Positions 8,957-16,822 of a stretch of 64,000 nt of DNA are shown here, piece by piece. The DNA lies in contig CP098402.1 in NCBI GenBank assembly GCA_025916675.1, forward strand, positions 2,723,205-2,787,204. The letters run 5' to 3'. The translations under genes were made by a program, and so were the position numbers. The stretch's first letter is position 1; every line of letters begins with the position of its first letter. Source of the DNA: Phycisphaera sp. GTDB lineage: Bacteria > Planctomycetota > Phycisphaerae > Phycisphaerales > UBA1924. Below the pieces are notes generated by a model. That model made no database searches and had not been told where the DNA came from. It saw only the letters and a list, made by a program, of their open reading frames with translations.

Positions 8957-11900
8957 ATGCTGAAGGCCGTCATCCGGTTCTCACTCCGTTACTCCACGCT
9001 CGTGCTCATCGCGGCGGTCATGATCGTTGGCTATGCCGGCTATCGCCTGCCGAAGATGAGCGTCGATGTGTTCCCCGAGCTCAACGCGCCGACCGTCACG
9101 ATCATGGCCGAGTCCGGCGGGCTCGCCGCCGACGAGGTCGAGCAGTACGTCACCTTCCCCATTGAGACCGCCGTCAATGGCATGACGGGTGTCCGCCGAG
9201 TCCGCAGCGCGAGTGCCATCGGGCTGGGCATCGTCTGGGTGGATCTTGAGTGGGGCACTGATCTCTACGACGCTCGCCAGCTCGTCTCTGAGCGGCTCGT
9301 GACCGCTCGGGAAAACCTCCCCGACGAGGTCGAGCCGTTCATCACGCCCATCACGTCCATTGCCGGCGAGATCATGCTGATCTCCCTGTCGTCGCCCGAT
9401 GGGTCGGTCAGCCCCATGCAGCTCCGCGCCTACGGCGAGTTCGAGCTGCGCAACAAGATCCTCGCCGTGCCAGGCGTTGCGCAGGCCGTCGCCATCGGCG
9501 GCGAACTGCCCGAATACCAAGTCAATGTCGATCAGGAACGGCTGAGGCTCTACGACCTGACCATCACGGATGTCGTGGAGGCCGCGGGCGGCGCGCATAG
9601 CACCGCCAGCGGTGGTTACCTGGTACACGTCGACAACTTCGAGATCCCCATCCGCCAGCAGAGCCGGGTGACGCGCCCGGAGGACATCGCCAACACGATC
9701 ATCAAGTACCACGAGGGCGTGCCCGTGACGATCGGCCAGGTCGCCGAGGTCATCCTCGGGCCGGCGATCAAGCGGGGTACCGCTTCCGAAGGCGGCCAGC
9801 CCGCTGTCGTGCTGTCCATCCAGAAGTCGCCGGGCACGAACACGCTCGCCCTGACCGACCAACTCGATGCACTCTTCGATCAGATCGAGCCCACGCTGCC
9901 CGAGGGCGTGGTGCTCAACCGCGATGTCGTCCGCCAGTCGCACTTCATCGACCGGGCGGTCCACAACGTAACCAAGGTGCTGCTCGAGGCGATCGTCATC
10001 GTGCTCGTCGTGTTGGTCCTGTTCCTGATGAACCTGCGGACCACGCTCATCACGCTCACGGCGATCCCCATCTCGCTGGCCGTTGGCCTGCTGATGATGG
10101 ATGCGCTGAACCTCGGGCTCAATGTCATGACGCTTGGCGGACTCACCGTCGCGATCGGCGTGCTCGTCGACGACGCGATCATCGATGTGGAGAACGTTTT
10201 CCGCCGCCTGAAACAGAACCGGGCCTTGCCAGAGGCGGGCCGGCGCCCGTTCACGGAAATCATCTTTGACGCCAGCAACGAGATCCGACCCGCGATGGTC
10301 TTTGCAACGGTCATCATCGTGATGGTGTTCGTGCCCCTGCTGTTCCTGCAGGGGCTCGAAGGCCGGTTCTTCCAGCCCCTGGCACTCACCTACATGATCT
10401 CGATTCTTGCCTCGCTCGTCGTGGCCCTCACCGTGGTTCCCGCGATGTGCCGGTTCCTGCTGAGGGGCCGATTGGGCGGGAAGCACGAGGACCGCGACGG
10501 CTTCCTCGTTCGGCTGCTCAAGCGTGGCTACGAGCCCGCGCTTCGGGCGGCGATCCGTCTGCGCCTATGGGTGCTGGGAACCGCGGGGCTGGCCACGGTC
10601 GCGGCGATGTTGCTGGCCAGCACGTTCGGCAGCTCGTTCCTTCCATCATTCAACGAGGGCACGTTTACGGTCTTCCTGCTTGCTCCTCCCGGCACATCGA
10701 TCGTCGAGAGCGATCGGCTGGCCACCGAGGTAGAGAAGCAACTCGTTGAGATCGATGGCGTGCGCTCGGTCTCGCGTCGTACTGGCCGGGCCGAGCGTGA
10801 CGAGCACGCCGAGCCGGTGAGCAACTCCGAGATCGAGGTCACCGTCGATGCGGGGAGCGACCGACTCGAGGTGCGCGAGCAGATCGATCGCATTCTCGGG
10901 GCCGTCCCCGGCATCACGACGATGGTCGGCCAGCCCATCGAGCACCGGCTCAGCCACGTGCTTTCGGGTACGCCCGCGGCGATCGCCATCAACGTCTTTG
11001 GCGAAAACCTGACCGAGCTTCGTGATGTCGCCAAGGCTATCGAGGCCGAACTCCAAGGTCTTCCTGGCGCTCGCGATGTCAACGCCAACCGCGAGGTCCT
11101 GATCACCTCACTTCCCATCCGCTACCGGCACGCCGAGCTCGCGGCGGTCGGCCTCAGCCCAGCCGACGCCGCCGAGCAGGTCCGCGAGGCCCTCTACGGC
11201 GAGGTCGTGGACACCGTGAACCAGGGGGTGCGTCAGTACGACCTCGTCGTCCGGCTCGCACCCGAGGGGCGTGAATCCATCCGGCAGGTCCGCGACCTGC
11301 TGCTCCGCGGCCGGGGCGGGGCGACCGTTCGCCTGAGCGACGTCGCCGACATCGGTCCCGAGCGATCGAGCAACCTCATCACCCGCGAGAACGCGCAGCG
11401 GAAAGCGGTGGTGTCTCTCAACGTGGCCGAGGGCTCTAACCTGGGCGACCTGGTGGCCCAAGTACAGGAGCGTGTCGATCCTATCGTCCAACAGGCCGGA
11501 ATGACCGTGTCCTACGGAGGGCAGTTCGAGGCGCAGCAATCGGCCTCGCGCACAATTCTTGTCGTGGGCGTGGCGGTCGTACTCATCATGCTCATGCTGC
11601 TCCATATCTCAACCGGATCGATGCGGGCGGCGGTGCTCGTCATGCTCAACATGCCCCTGGCGCTCATCGGCGGCATCGCAGCGATCTACATCACTGAGGG
11701 CGGCGGGCCGATCGCCAACACACTCGCACTCGTTGGCATCGGCGGCGCCTACATTCCACCGGTCATCTCGATCGCCAGCATGGTCGGCTTCATCACCCTC
11801 TTTGGGATCGCCGTGCGCAACGGCATCCTGCTCATCAACCATTACAATCATCTCATGGAGACCGAGGGCGTCTCACTCGGCGAGGCCATCGTCCAAGGGT

Positions 11901-12193
11901 CGATGGAACGGCTCGTGCCGATCCTGATGACCGCGATCTCGGCGGCGCTTGGGCTTGTCCCGCTGGCGCTGGCTGCGGGTGAACCCGGTAGCGAACTGCT
12001 CGCGCCCCTCGCCATCGTCACCCTCGGGGGCCTGCTGACCTCGACGTTCTTAAATCTCATCGTTGTCCCGGCGGGGTACTCGCTCGTTTTCGGGCACAAG
12101 CCCGAGCGTCGTTCCGCGAATCGCCCATCCGTGTTGTCCCGTCTTGTCGGCGTTTTCCGCCGCCCCAAGACCATCACCAAAAAGGAGTCCTGA
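8957..12193 (+). CDS. Heavy-metal efflux RND transporter (CzcA/CusA-like), system 2
   Basis: 1078 residues, a complete HME-RND pump. TM4 reads GLTVAIGVLVDDAIIDVEN, carrying the acidic pair and Asn of HME pumps. The N-terminal porter contains FPELNAPTVTIMAES and the C-terminal half ends with a typical LFGIAVRNGILLINH helix. The charged tail (RPSVLSRLVGVFRRPKTITKKES) is cytoplasmic. It differs clearly from the system 1 pump, so the tandem is not a recent duplication. The next gene follows after 2 bp with an AAAGGAG ribosome-binding site inside the pump's 3' end. Confidence 0.92.
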   Translation: MLKAVIRFSLRYSTLVLIAAVMIVGYAGYRLPKMSVDVFPELNAPTVTIMAESGGLAADEVEQYVTFPIETAVNGMTGVRRVRSASAIGLGIVWVDLEWGTDLYDARQLVSERLVTARENLPDEVEPFITPITSIAGEIMLISLSSPDGSVSPMQLRAYGEFELRNKILAVPGVAQAVAIGGELPEYQVNVDQERLRLYDLTITDVVEAAGGAHSTASGGYLVHVDNFEIPIRQQSRVTRPEDIANTIIKYHEGVPVTIGQVAEVILGPAIKRGTASEGGQPAVVLSIQKSPGTNTLALTDQLDALFDQIEPTLPEGVVLNRDVVRQSHFIDRAVHNVTKVLLEAIVIVLVVLVLFLMNLRTTLITLTAIPISLAVGLLMMDALNLGLNVMTLGGLTVAIGVLVDDAIIDVENVFRRLKQNRALPEAGRRPFTEIIFDASNEIRPAMVFATVIIVMVFVPLLFLQGLEGRFFQPLALTYMISILASLVVALTVVPAMCRFLLRGRLGGKHEDRDGFLVRLLKRGYEPALRAAIRLRLWVLGTAGLATVAAMLLASTFGSSFLPSFNEGTFTVFLLAPPGTSIVESDRLATEVEKQLVEIDGVRSVSRRTGRAERDEHAEPVSNSEIEVTVDAGSDRLEVREQIDRILGAVPGITTMVGQPIEHRLSHVLSGTPAAIAINVFGENLTELRDVAKAIEAELQGLPGARDVNANREVLITSLPIRYRHAELAAVGLSPADAAEQVREALYGEVVDTVNQGVRQYDLVVRLAPEGRESIRQVRDLLLRGRGGATVRLSDVADIGPERSSNLITRENAQRKAVVSLNVAEGSNLGDLVAQVQERVDPIVQQAGMTVSYGGQFEAQQSASRTILVVGVAVVLIMLMLLHISTGSMRAAVLVMLNMPLALIGGIAAIYITEGGGPIANTLALVGIGGAYIPPVISIASMVGFITLFGIAVRNGILLINHYNHLMETEGVSLGEAIVQGSMERLVPILMTAISAALGLVPLALAAGEPGSELLAPLAIVTLGGLLTSTFLNLIVVPAGYSLVFGHKPERRSANRPSVLSRLVGVFRRPKTITKKES

Positions 12194-12195
12194 CC

Positions 12196-12741
12196 ATGAA
12201 CGACCTCATCAAGATCTTCTCCGCCGCGGGCGTGGCCATCGCCCTGTCGCTCTCGTTGCCGGGCTGCGGGGAGTCTTCGGAGCCGTCCGCCGAGAACCAC
12301 TCCGCGGACGACGGTCACGATCACGACGGTGACGACCACGAGGGCGACGACCACGCCGGCCACGATCATGACGGCGACGACCACGAGGGGCCCGACCACG
12401 ACGAGGGCGACCACGAGGCACACGACCACGGCGAGATGCGGTCGCTCGGCAGCGTGACGATCGCCGGTACGACGCTGGTGGTCTCGGTGTCCGGCGACAT
12501 CGCGTCATCGTCCGAGGTGCACCTCGACCTCGAAGTCGAGTCCGGACCGGTTCCCGCCGCCGTGCGGTTCTGGGTTGGGGACGAGGCTGGGACGGGCGCG
12601 CTGAAGTCGAAGGCAGACGCCCACGACGACCACTTCCACGGGCAGACCGAGGCCCCGGAGAACATCGATGGGGCAAGCCTGTGGATCGAGGTCGAGACCG
12701 CCAGCGGCGAGCGACAGGCCGCCGCCGTACCGCTTCAGTAA
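12196..12741 (+). CDS. His/Asp-rich periplasmic metal-binding lipoprotein
   Basis: 181 residues. The signal peptide ends in SLPGC (Cys24). Residues ~34-75 consist of iterated HDHDGDDHEG-type motifs, a low-complexity metal-chelating region. A small beta-rich domain follows, ending with a further DAHDDHFHGQ cluster. It probably buffers Zn/Co/Ni/Cu in the periplasm and hands it to the pump (inference). It is tightly spaced between the RND pump and the CDF gene, which also starts with a His cluster. No named family is recognised beyond metal-binding low complexity. Confidence 0.75.
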   Translation: MNDLIKIFSAAGVAIALSLSLPGCGESSEPSAENHSADDGHDHDGDDHEGDDHAGHDHDGDDHEGPDHDEGDHEAHDHGEMRSLGSVTIAGTTLVVSVSGDIASSSEVHLDLEVESGPVPAAVRFWVGDEAGTGALKSKADAHDDHFHGQTEAPENIDGASLWIEVETASGERQAAAVPLQ

Positions 12742-12747
12742 ACATTC

Positions 12748-13653
12748 GTGAGCAACCACGACCACCACCACGGATCCGATCTCGGAACCCGCCCGCTCGC
12801 CTGGGCCGTCGCCATCAACCTCTTGCTGACGGCGGCCCAGGTCGTCGGGGGCGTGCTGTCGGGCAGCTTGTCCCTGGTCGCCGATGCCCTGCACAATTTC
12901 AGCGACGCGGCGGGCCTCCTGCTCGCGCTCGTCGCGCGCAAGATCTCGAAGCGTCCCGCTGATGCGCAGCGCACCTTCGGCTACGGTCGTGCCGAAGTGG
13001 TGGGCGGACTGATCAACCTCACGTCCATCATGGTCATCGCGGGCTACCTGCTCATCGAGGCGATCACCCGCACGTTTGATCGACCGGAGATCGACGGCTG
13101 GATGGTGGTGATTGTCGCGGGAATCGCGTTGGTCGTCGATGTCGCAACCGCTGTGCTCACCTACTCGATGTCCAAGGGCAGCGTAAACATCAAGGCCGCG
13201 TTTCTTCACAACGTCGCCGACGCGCTCGCCTCGGTGGCGGTCATCATCACCGGCACCCTGATCATCCTGTTTGATTGGTACTGGACCGATATCGTCGCGA
13301 CCATCGGAATCTCGGTCTACATCGTGTGGATGTCGTGGTCGCCGATGAAGCGGTGCATCCGGATTCTGATGCAGAGCGTGCCCGAAGGTCTGTCGATCGA
13401 GGAGATGGCACGGACGATCGCGGATGTCCGCGGCGTGCAGGGGGTGGCCCACCTGCACGTCTGGCCAATCGACGAGCAGCACGTCTCGCTGGAGGTTCGC
13501 GTCGAGATGCGGACCAACGCGTCCCTTCAGGACGCCCAGGCCGTACGCGAACACGTCCAGGCCGCTATCGCCGAGCGGTTCGGCATCGAGCACGCGACCA
13601 TCGAGGTGCGGCCGGCCGGAACGATGGACGAGGGCCTGGTGCCCGAGCATTGA
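12748..13653 (+). CDS. CDF-family zinc/cation transporter (CzcD-like), full length
   Basis: 301 residues, GTG start 6 bp after the lipoprotein stop. The N-terminus is His-rich (SNHDHHHGSD). TM2 has ADALHNFSDA and TM5 has FLHNVADALAS, the two HxxxD half-sites of the Zn2+ transport centre. The His-rich IL2 loop seen in some members is absent. The C-terminal ~85 residues form the ferredoxin-like cytoplasmic dimerisation domain (VQGVAHLHVWPIDEQH). It exports zinc or similar divalent cations from cytoplasm to periplasm. It is the last gene of the metal locus; no regulator (MerR, ArsR or two-component) is seen within the locus. Confidence 0.9.
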   Translation: MSNHDHHHGSDLGTRPLAWAVAINLLLTAAQVVGGVLSGSLSLVADALHNFSDAAGLLLALVARKISKRPADAQRTFGYGRAEVVGGLINLTSIMVIAGYLLIEAITRTFDRPEIDGWMVVIVAGIALVVDVATAVLTYSMSKGSVNIKAAFLHNVADALASVAVIITGTLIILFDWYWTDIVATIGISVYIVWMSWSPMKRCIRILMQSVPEGLSIEEMARTIADVRGVQGVAHLHVWPIDEQHVSLEVRVEMRTNASLQDAQAVREHVQAAIAERFGIEHATIEVRPAGTMDEGLVPEH

Positions 13654-13736
13654 GACATGGAGAGCCGGCGGCCCGTTGTTACTACTTGATGCCCCGCGTG
13701 GGCGAAGGTACGCCCCGCAGCCAGAGAGCCACATCG

Positions 13737-13871
13737 TCATGTTCGATCAGGATCCGGGGTAAAGGCCGGGACAGGCTTGGTTGCTTCGATCAGCAGCGTG
13801 CCGATTGATTCGTCGGCGACGACGTGGACCTCCTCGCCGATCAATACAACAACCCGCATTGCGTCCAACAT
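13737..13871 (-). CDS. Possible 44-residue small protein at the phage-module edge
   Basis: ATG at 13871, stop at 13737. The product is a short Val/Ile-rich beta-like stretch (MRVVVLIGEEVHVVADES) with an acidic Pro-containing tail (PAFTPDPDRT). An AGG triplet lies just upstream, but too close to the ATG to be a good ribosome-binding site. It has the same orientation as the terminase-like gene that ends 51 bp upstream of it. The remainder of the 13654-13921 interval shows nothing else. This is only a candidate; coding signal is weak for this length. Confidence 0.35.
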   Translation of the reverse strand: MLDAMRVVVLIGEEVHVVADESIGTLLIEATKPVPAFTPDPDRT

Positions 13872-13921
13872 ACCTGATAACGCCAAGCTTCACAACAGTA
13901 TTGTGACCGCCTCGGCCAGAT

Positions 13922-14485
13922 TTATCGCTGGGCTTCCCGGTTGATCCTGGCCCTCGCCGCGCCCACCTGCTCCTCAACCACCTTTCTCACGGCGTCCCAT
14001 CCCTTCTTGTCCAGCCCTAGCTCCGTCGCCACACGCTCCGCGACGGCCCGCGGCAGCTCGTCCAGGGCCTGGCACACGACGCCGAGGGCCTCGTTCCAGT
14101 TCGACCGCACCTCGTCGACGGGCAGCAGCTCCCCCTGCATCTTCCGCAGCTCGATCACCTTCATGTTGGCGATGGCGGTCTCCTTGATCGCCCGAGCCTT
14201 GTTGTACTCCTGCTGGGTCATGCTGGGGGCTCCCGTTGGCCGTGCGTGCCAAGGCTTGGCGGTTGAGCTTCCCGGCTTGCGGCCGGCGCCCTCGCGGCGT
14301 CCGCCGTGCCCGGTGTCCAGGACGTGCTCGGCCAACCACGCCCGGCACGCGTATTCATCCCACAGCCGCGATCCATCTGGCATGTGGCCGGCCGGCGGCA
14401 TGCCGTCCTGGGCGTACTTGCGCACCGTCGACGCGGCCAGCCCCAGGCGATCGGCGAGCTGCGAGGTGGTGAGCAGGTCGGGCAT
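13922..14485 (-). CDS. Phage terminase small subunit-like protein (Nu1/TerS type)
   Basis: 187 residues. An N-terminal MerR-like/excisionase-type helix-turn-helix (TTSQLADRLGLAASTVRKYA) is followed by a Gly/Arg linker. A helical region with KARAIKETAIANMKVIELRKMQGEL follows, the pattern shared by Nu1-type small terminases, in which a Q/K-G-E-L turn follows a long helix. In phages this subunit recognises the packaging site and recruits the large ATPase/nuclease subunit. No large terminase, portal or head gene follows: the next gene downstream in its direction is the 44-codon candidate and then the oppositely oriented metal locus. This makes the gene the terminal one of the phage-type module. 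Confidence 0.68.
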   Translation of the reverse strand: MPDLLTTSQLADRLGLAASTVRKYAQDGMPPAGHMPDGSRLWDEYACRAWLAEHVLDTGHGGRREGAGRKPGSSTAKPWHARPTGAPSMTQQEYNKARAIKETAIANMKVIELRKMQGELLPVDEVRSNWNEALGVVCQALDELPRAVAERVATELGLDKKGWDAVRKVVEEQVGAARARINREAQR

Positions 14486-14733
14486 GTCACGGGGGCTTCC
14501 TGGCTAGGCGATATCAAGATTCCGCGGCCCACTCGCACACGAATTGCGAACCACGGGCAACCTTCGTTTCTCATAGGGGCTGACTAGTACCCAACAGGGG
14601 GGGTAGGCGGCCCGCGCGTCATCGCTTCCCCCTGCGCCGTGCGATTGATCGGCGGCTCGCCTTGCCTCGCGCGAGATGCGAGGGCGTCATGTGTCCCAAC
14701 GCGTGGCATGGGGCCACGCCGGAGGACACGACC

Positions 14734-15132
14734 ATGACCACGACGAAGAGCACGAAGAAGACCACGACCAAGCGCCCCGCCAAGAGGGCCACGACAAAGA
14801 AGACGCCGCCCAAGCCGGCAGCCAAGAAGACGGCCACGAGGAAGCCCGCGCCCAACGCCGTCACCGCCGCGACCAAGAAGCCGGCCAAGCCCAAGCCCCG
14901 CAAGGGCAAGCAGCCCAGCGGCCTCGACCTCGCGGCGAAGGTGCTCGCGCGCGCGAGCGAGCCCCTGGCGGCCAAGACGATCGCCGAGCACGTGATCGCC
15001 GCGGGCTGGCAGACCAGCGGCAAGACGCCGCACGCGACGCTGTACGCCGCGATGACGCGTGAGATCCAGACCAAGGGCAAGGACGCCCGGTTCGTGAAGG
15101 TCGAGCGCGGACGGTTCAAAGCCAAAGCGTAA
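14734..15132 (+). CDS. HARE-HTH domain protein with histone H1-like basic tail
   Basis: The start at 14734 is chosen because GGAGGA precedes it with 7-bp spacing, giving 132 residues. Residues ~3-60 are a low-complexity Lys/Thr/Ala/Pro tail with repeated TTK, TKK and KPA motifs, as in histone H1-like bacterial proteins. Residues ~66-132 form a winged helix of the HARE-HTH type (LDLAAKVLARASEPLAAKTI, then SGKTPHATLYAAMTREI and ARFVKVERGRFKAK). It is the only plus-strand gene inside the minus-strand phage module and converges on the methyltransferase gene. A DNA-binding or nucleoid role is inferred. Confidence 0.75.
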   Translation: MTTTKSTKKTTTKRPAKRATTKKTPPKPAAKKTATRKPAPNAVTAATKKPAKPKPRKGKQPSGLDLAAKVLARASEPLAAKTIAEHVIAAGWQTSGKTPHATLYAAMTREIQTKGKDARFVKVERGRFKAKA

Positions 15133-15152
15133 CGGCATCACTCCCCACCCCC

Positions 15153-16517
15153 TCACGCCTCGGCCAACGCCGGGGCGTTCTCTCGTTGCGCCTTCCCACC
15201 TGTGAACTGCTCCCACCGCGTCACGATGACGTCGCAGTACAGCGGGTCCAGCTCCATCAGCAGCGCCCGGCGCTGCGTCTGCTCGGCGGCGATGAGCGTC
15301 GAGCCCGAGCCGCCGAAGAGGTCCAGCACGCGCTCGCCAGGCCTGGACGAGTACTGCATCGCGCGGACGGCCAGCTCGGCGGGCTTCTCGGTCAGGTGCA
15401 CCATGCTCTGGGGGTTGACCTTCTTGACCTGCCACACGTCGGGGACGTTGTTCGGCCCGAGGAAGACGTGGGCCGCGCCCTCGCGCCAGCCGTAGAAGCA
15501 CCACTCGTGGTCGCCCATGAAATCCTTGCGGCTGATCACCGGGTGCATCTTGTGCCAGATGATCTGCTGGGCGAACTTGAGCCCCGAGGCTTCGAGCGCG
15601 CTGGGATAGTTCGCGATGTTGGCATAGCCGCCCCAGATGTAGAACGCGCGACCGGGCTCGAGCGCATCCGATGCGTTCTGGAACCATGCCATGAGCAGCC
15701 GATCGAACTCTTCGTCGCTCACGAAGTCGTTGGCAAGCGGACGGTCCTTGGCGCGGAGCTTGGCTGTCGTGCCGCTGGTGGGCCCGGCCTTGCCCTTGGC
15801 GTCCAGGCCGCGGCCTCGCTTGGTCTTGCCCTGCTTCTGGGGTGCGAAGTTGGTCTGGCCAGTGACGAACGCGTTCTTGCTGCGCGGCTGGACGGCGACG
15901 TTGTAGGGCGGGTCGGTGTTGACCAGTTGCACGGGCTCACCATCCAGCAGGCGTTGCACGTGCTGGGCGTTCGATGAGTCGCCGCACAGCAGCCGGTGCT
16001 CGCCAAGGATCCACAGGTCGCCGGGCTGGGTGATCGCCTCGTCGGGCGGCTCGGGGACGCTGTCGGCTTCGCCCTCACCCTCGGCCACCTCGGGCTCGAG
16101 CAGCTTCTGGAGCTCACGCCCGGCGAAGCCCAGCAGGTTCCAATCCAGGTCCAGGTCCTGCAGGCCGGCCAGCTCGATGGGCAGCAGTTCGAGGTTCCAC
16201 TCGCTCAGTTCCGCGGTGCGGTTGTCGGCGATGCGGTAGGCACGCGCCTGCTCGGGCGCGAGATCCGCCGCGACGTGCACCGGCGCCTCCTCGAGCCCCA
16301 GCGACTGCGCCGCCTTCCACCGCGTGTGCCCGCACACGATCACGCCCTCAGCGTCCACCACGATCGGCTGGCGGAAGCCGAACCGCGTGATGCTCTCGGC
16401 CACCGCCGCAACCGCCTGGTCGTTGACGCGCGGGTTCCTCTCATAGGGCACGATGTCCGCCAGCTTCCGCATCTCGATCGCCAGCCCCACCTTCGATCCG
16501 CTTGCCACATTCGTCAT
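15153..16517 (-). CDS. ParB-N domain DNA methyltransferase (N6-Ade/N4-Cyt, beta class)
   Basis: 454 residues from the ATG at 16517, which has AAGGAG eight bases upstream; the frame runs further upstream without stops but is not coding-like. Residues ~15-105 are a ParB/Srx-type nuclease-like domain (YERNPRVNDQAVAAVAESI, VCGHTRWKAAQSLG). The methyltransferase half has catalytic motif IV NTDPPYN around residue 204 and the SAM-binding motif DLFGGSGSTLIA near the C-terminus, so the motif order is IV, target region, I (beta class). This architecture is common in prophages, where it modifies phage DNA against restriction. There is no partner nuclease gene. It lies between the packaging-type gene and the primase gene. 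Confidence 0.87.
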   Translation of the reverse strand: MTNVASGSKVGLAIEMRKLADIVPYERNPRVNDQAVAAVAESITRFGFRQPIVVDAEGVIVCGHTRWKAAQSLGLEEAPVHVAADLAPEQARAYRIADNRTAELSEWNLELLPIELAGLQDLDLDWNLLGFAGRELQKLLEPEVAEGEGEADSVPEPPDEAITQPGDLWILGEHRLLCGDSSNAQHVQRLLDGEPVQLVNTDPPYNVAVQPRSKNAFVTGQTNFAPQKQGKTKRGRGLDAKGKAGPTSGTTAKLRAKDRPLANDFVSDEEFDRLLMAWFQNASDALEPGRAFYIWGGYANIANYPSALEASGLKFAQQIIWHKMHPVISRKDFMGDHEWCFYGWREGAAHVFLGPNNVPDVWQVKKVNPQSMVHLTEKPAELAVRAMQYSSRPGERVLDLFGGSGSTLIAAEQTQRRALLMELDPLYCDVIVTRWEQFTGGKAQRENAPALAEA

Positions 16518-16822
16518 TGTCCACACTCCTTGGCGCCTTGCGCCGTGTGTTCGTTTCGTTGCCCACCGTTGGCCCCACGTTGGCTTGTGTCGCGTTGCTC
16601 GGCCGAGGGCGGGCGTTGCCGCCTCGGGGCGCCCTCGCCCGCACGCGGGCACGACGGGCGGACGCGGGAAAGAGGGGAGAGTCCCTAGAGATATGAAAGA
16701 GAGAGATACTTCTTTCACTTTCTTCAACCCTGTTCCTCTGCGCACCTTCTCCCCCCGCTTCCCTTCTCTCTGTAACACCCAGAGAAAGAAGTGAAAGATG
16801 TGAAGGAAGCCCCTGGCGCTGC
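16518..16822. other. 305-bp non-coding gap with purine tracts and iterated TGAAAGA motif; candidate replication origin
   Basis: No plausible gene. The methyltransferase-proximal half is GC-rich; the primase-proximal half (about 16670-16810) is an alternating purine/pyrimidine-tract region much richer in A and T than its surroundings. The heptamer TGAAAGA occurs at 16694-16700 and 16792-16798, and in inverse orientation at 16711-16717. Its position directly downstream of a Prim-Pol primase gene is where a phage or satellite replication origin could sit. This is an inference from position and repeats only. The methyltransferase ribosome-binding site lies at its left edge. Confidence 0.3.

Noticed and set aside
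13654-13921. tRNA-fragment direct repeat marking the left end of the element
   Set aside because: Compared by eye with the tRNA(CAU) 3' half and its flank; no match found.
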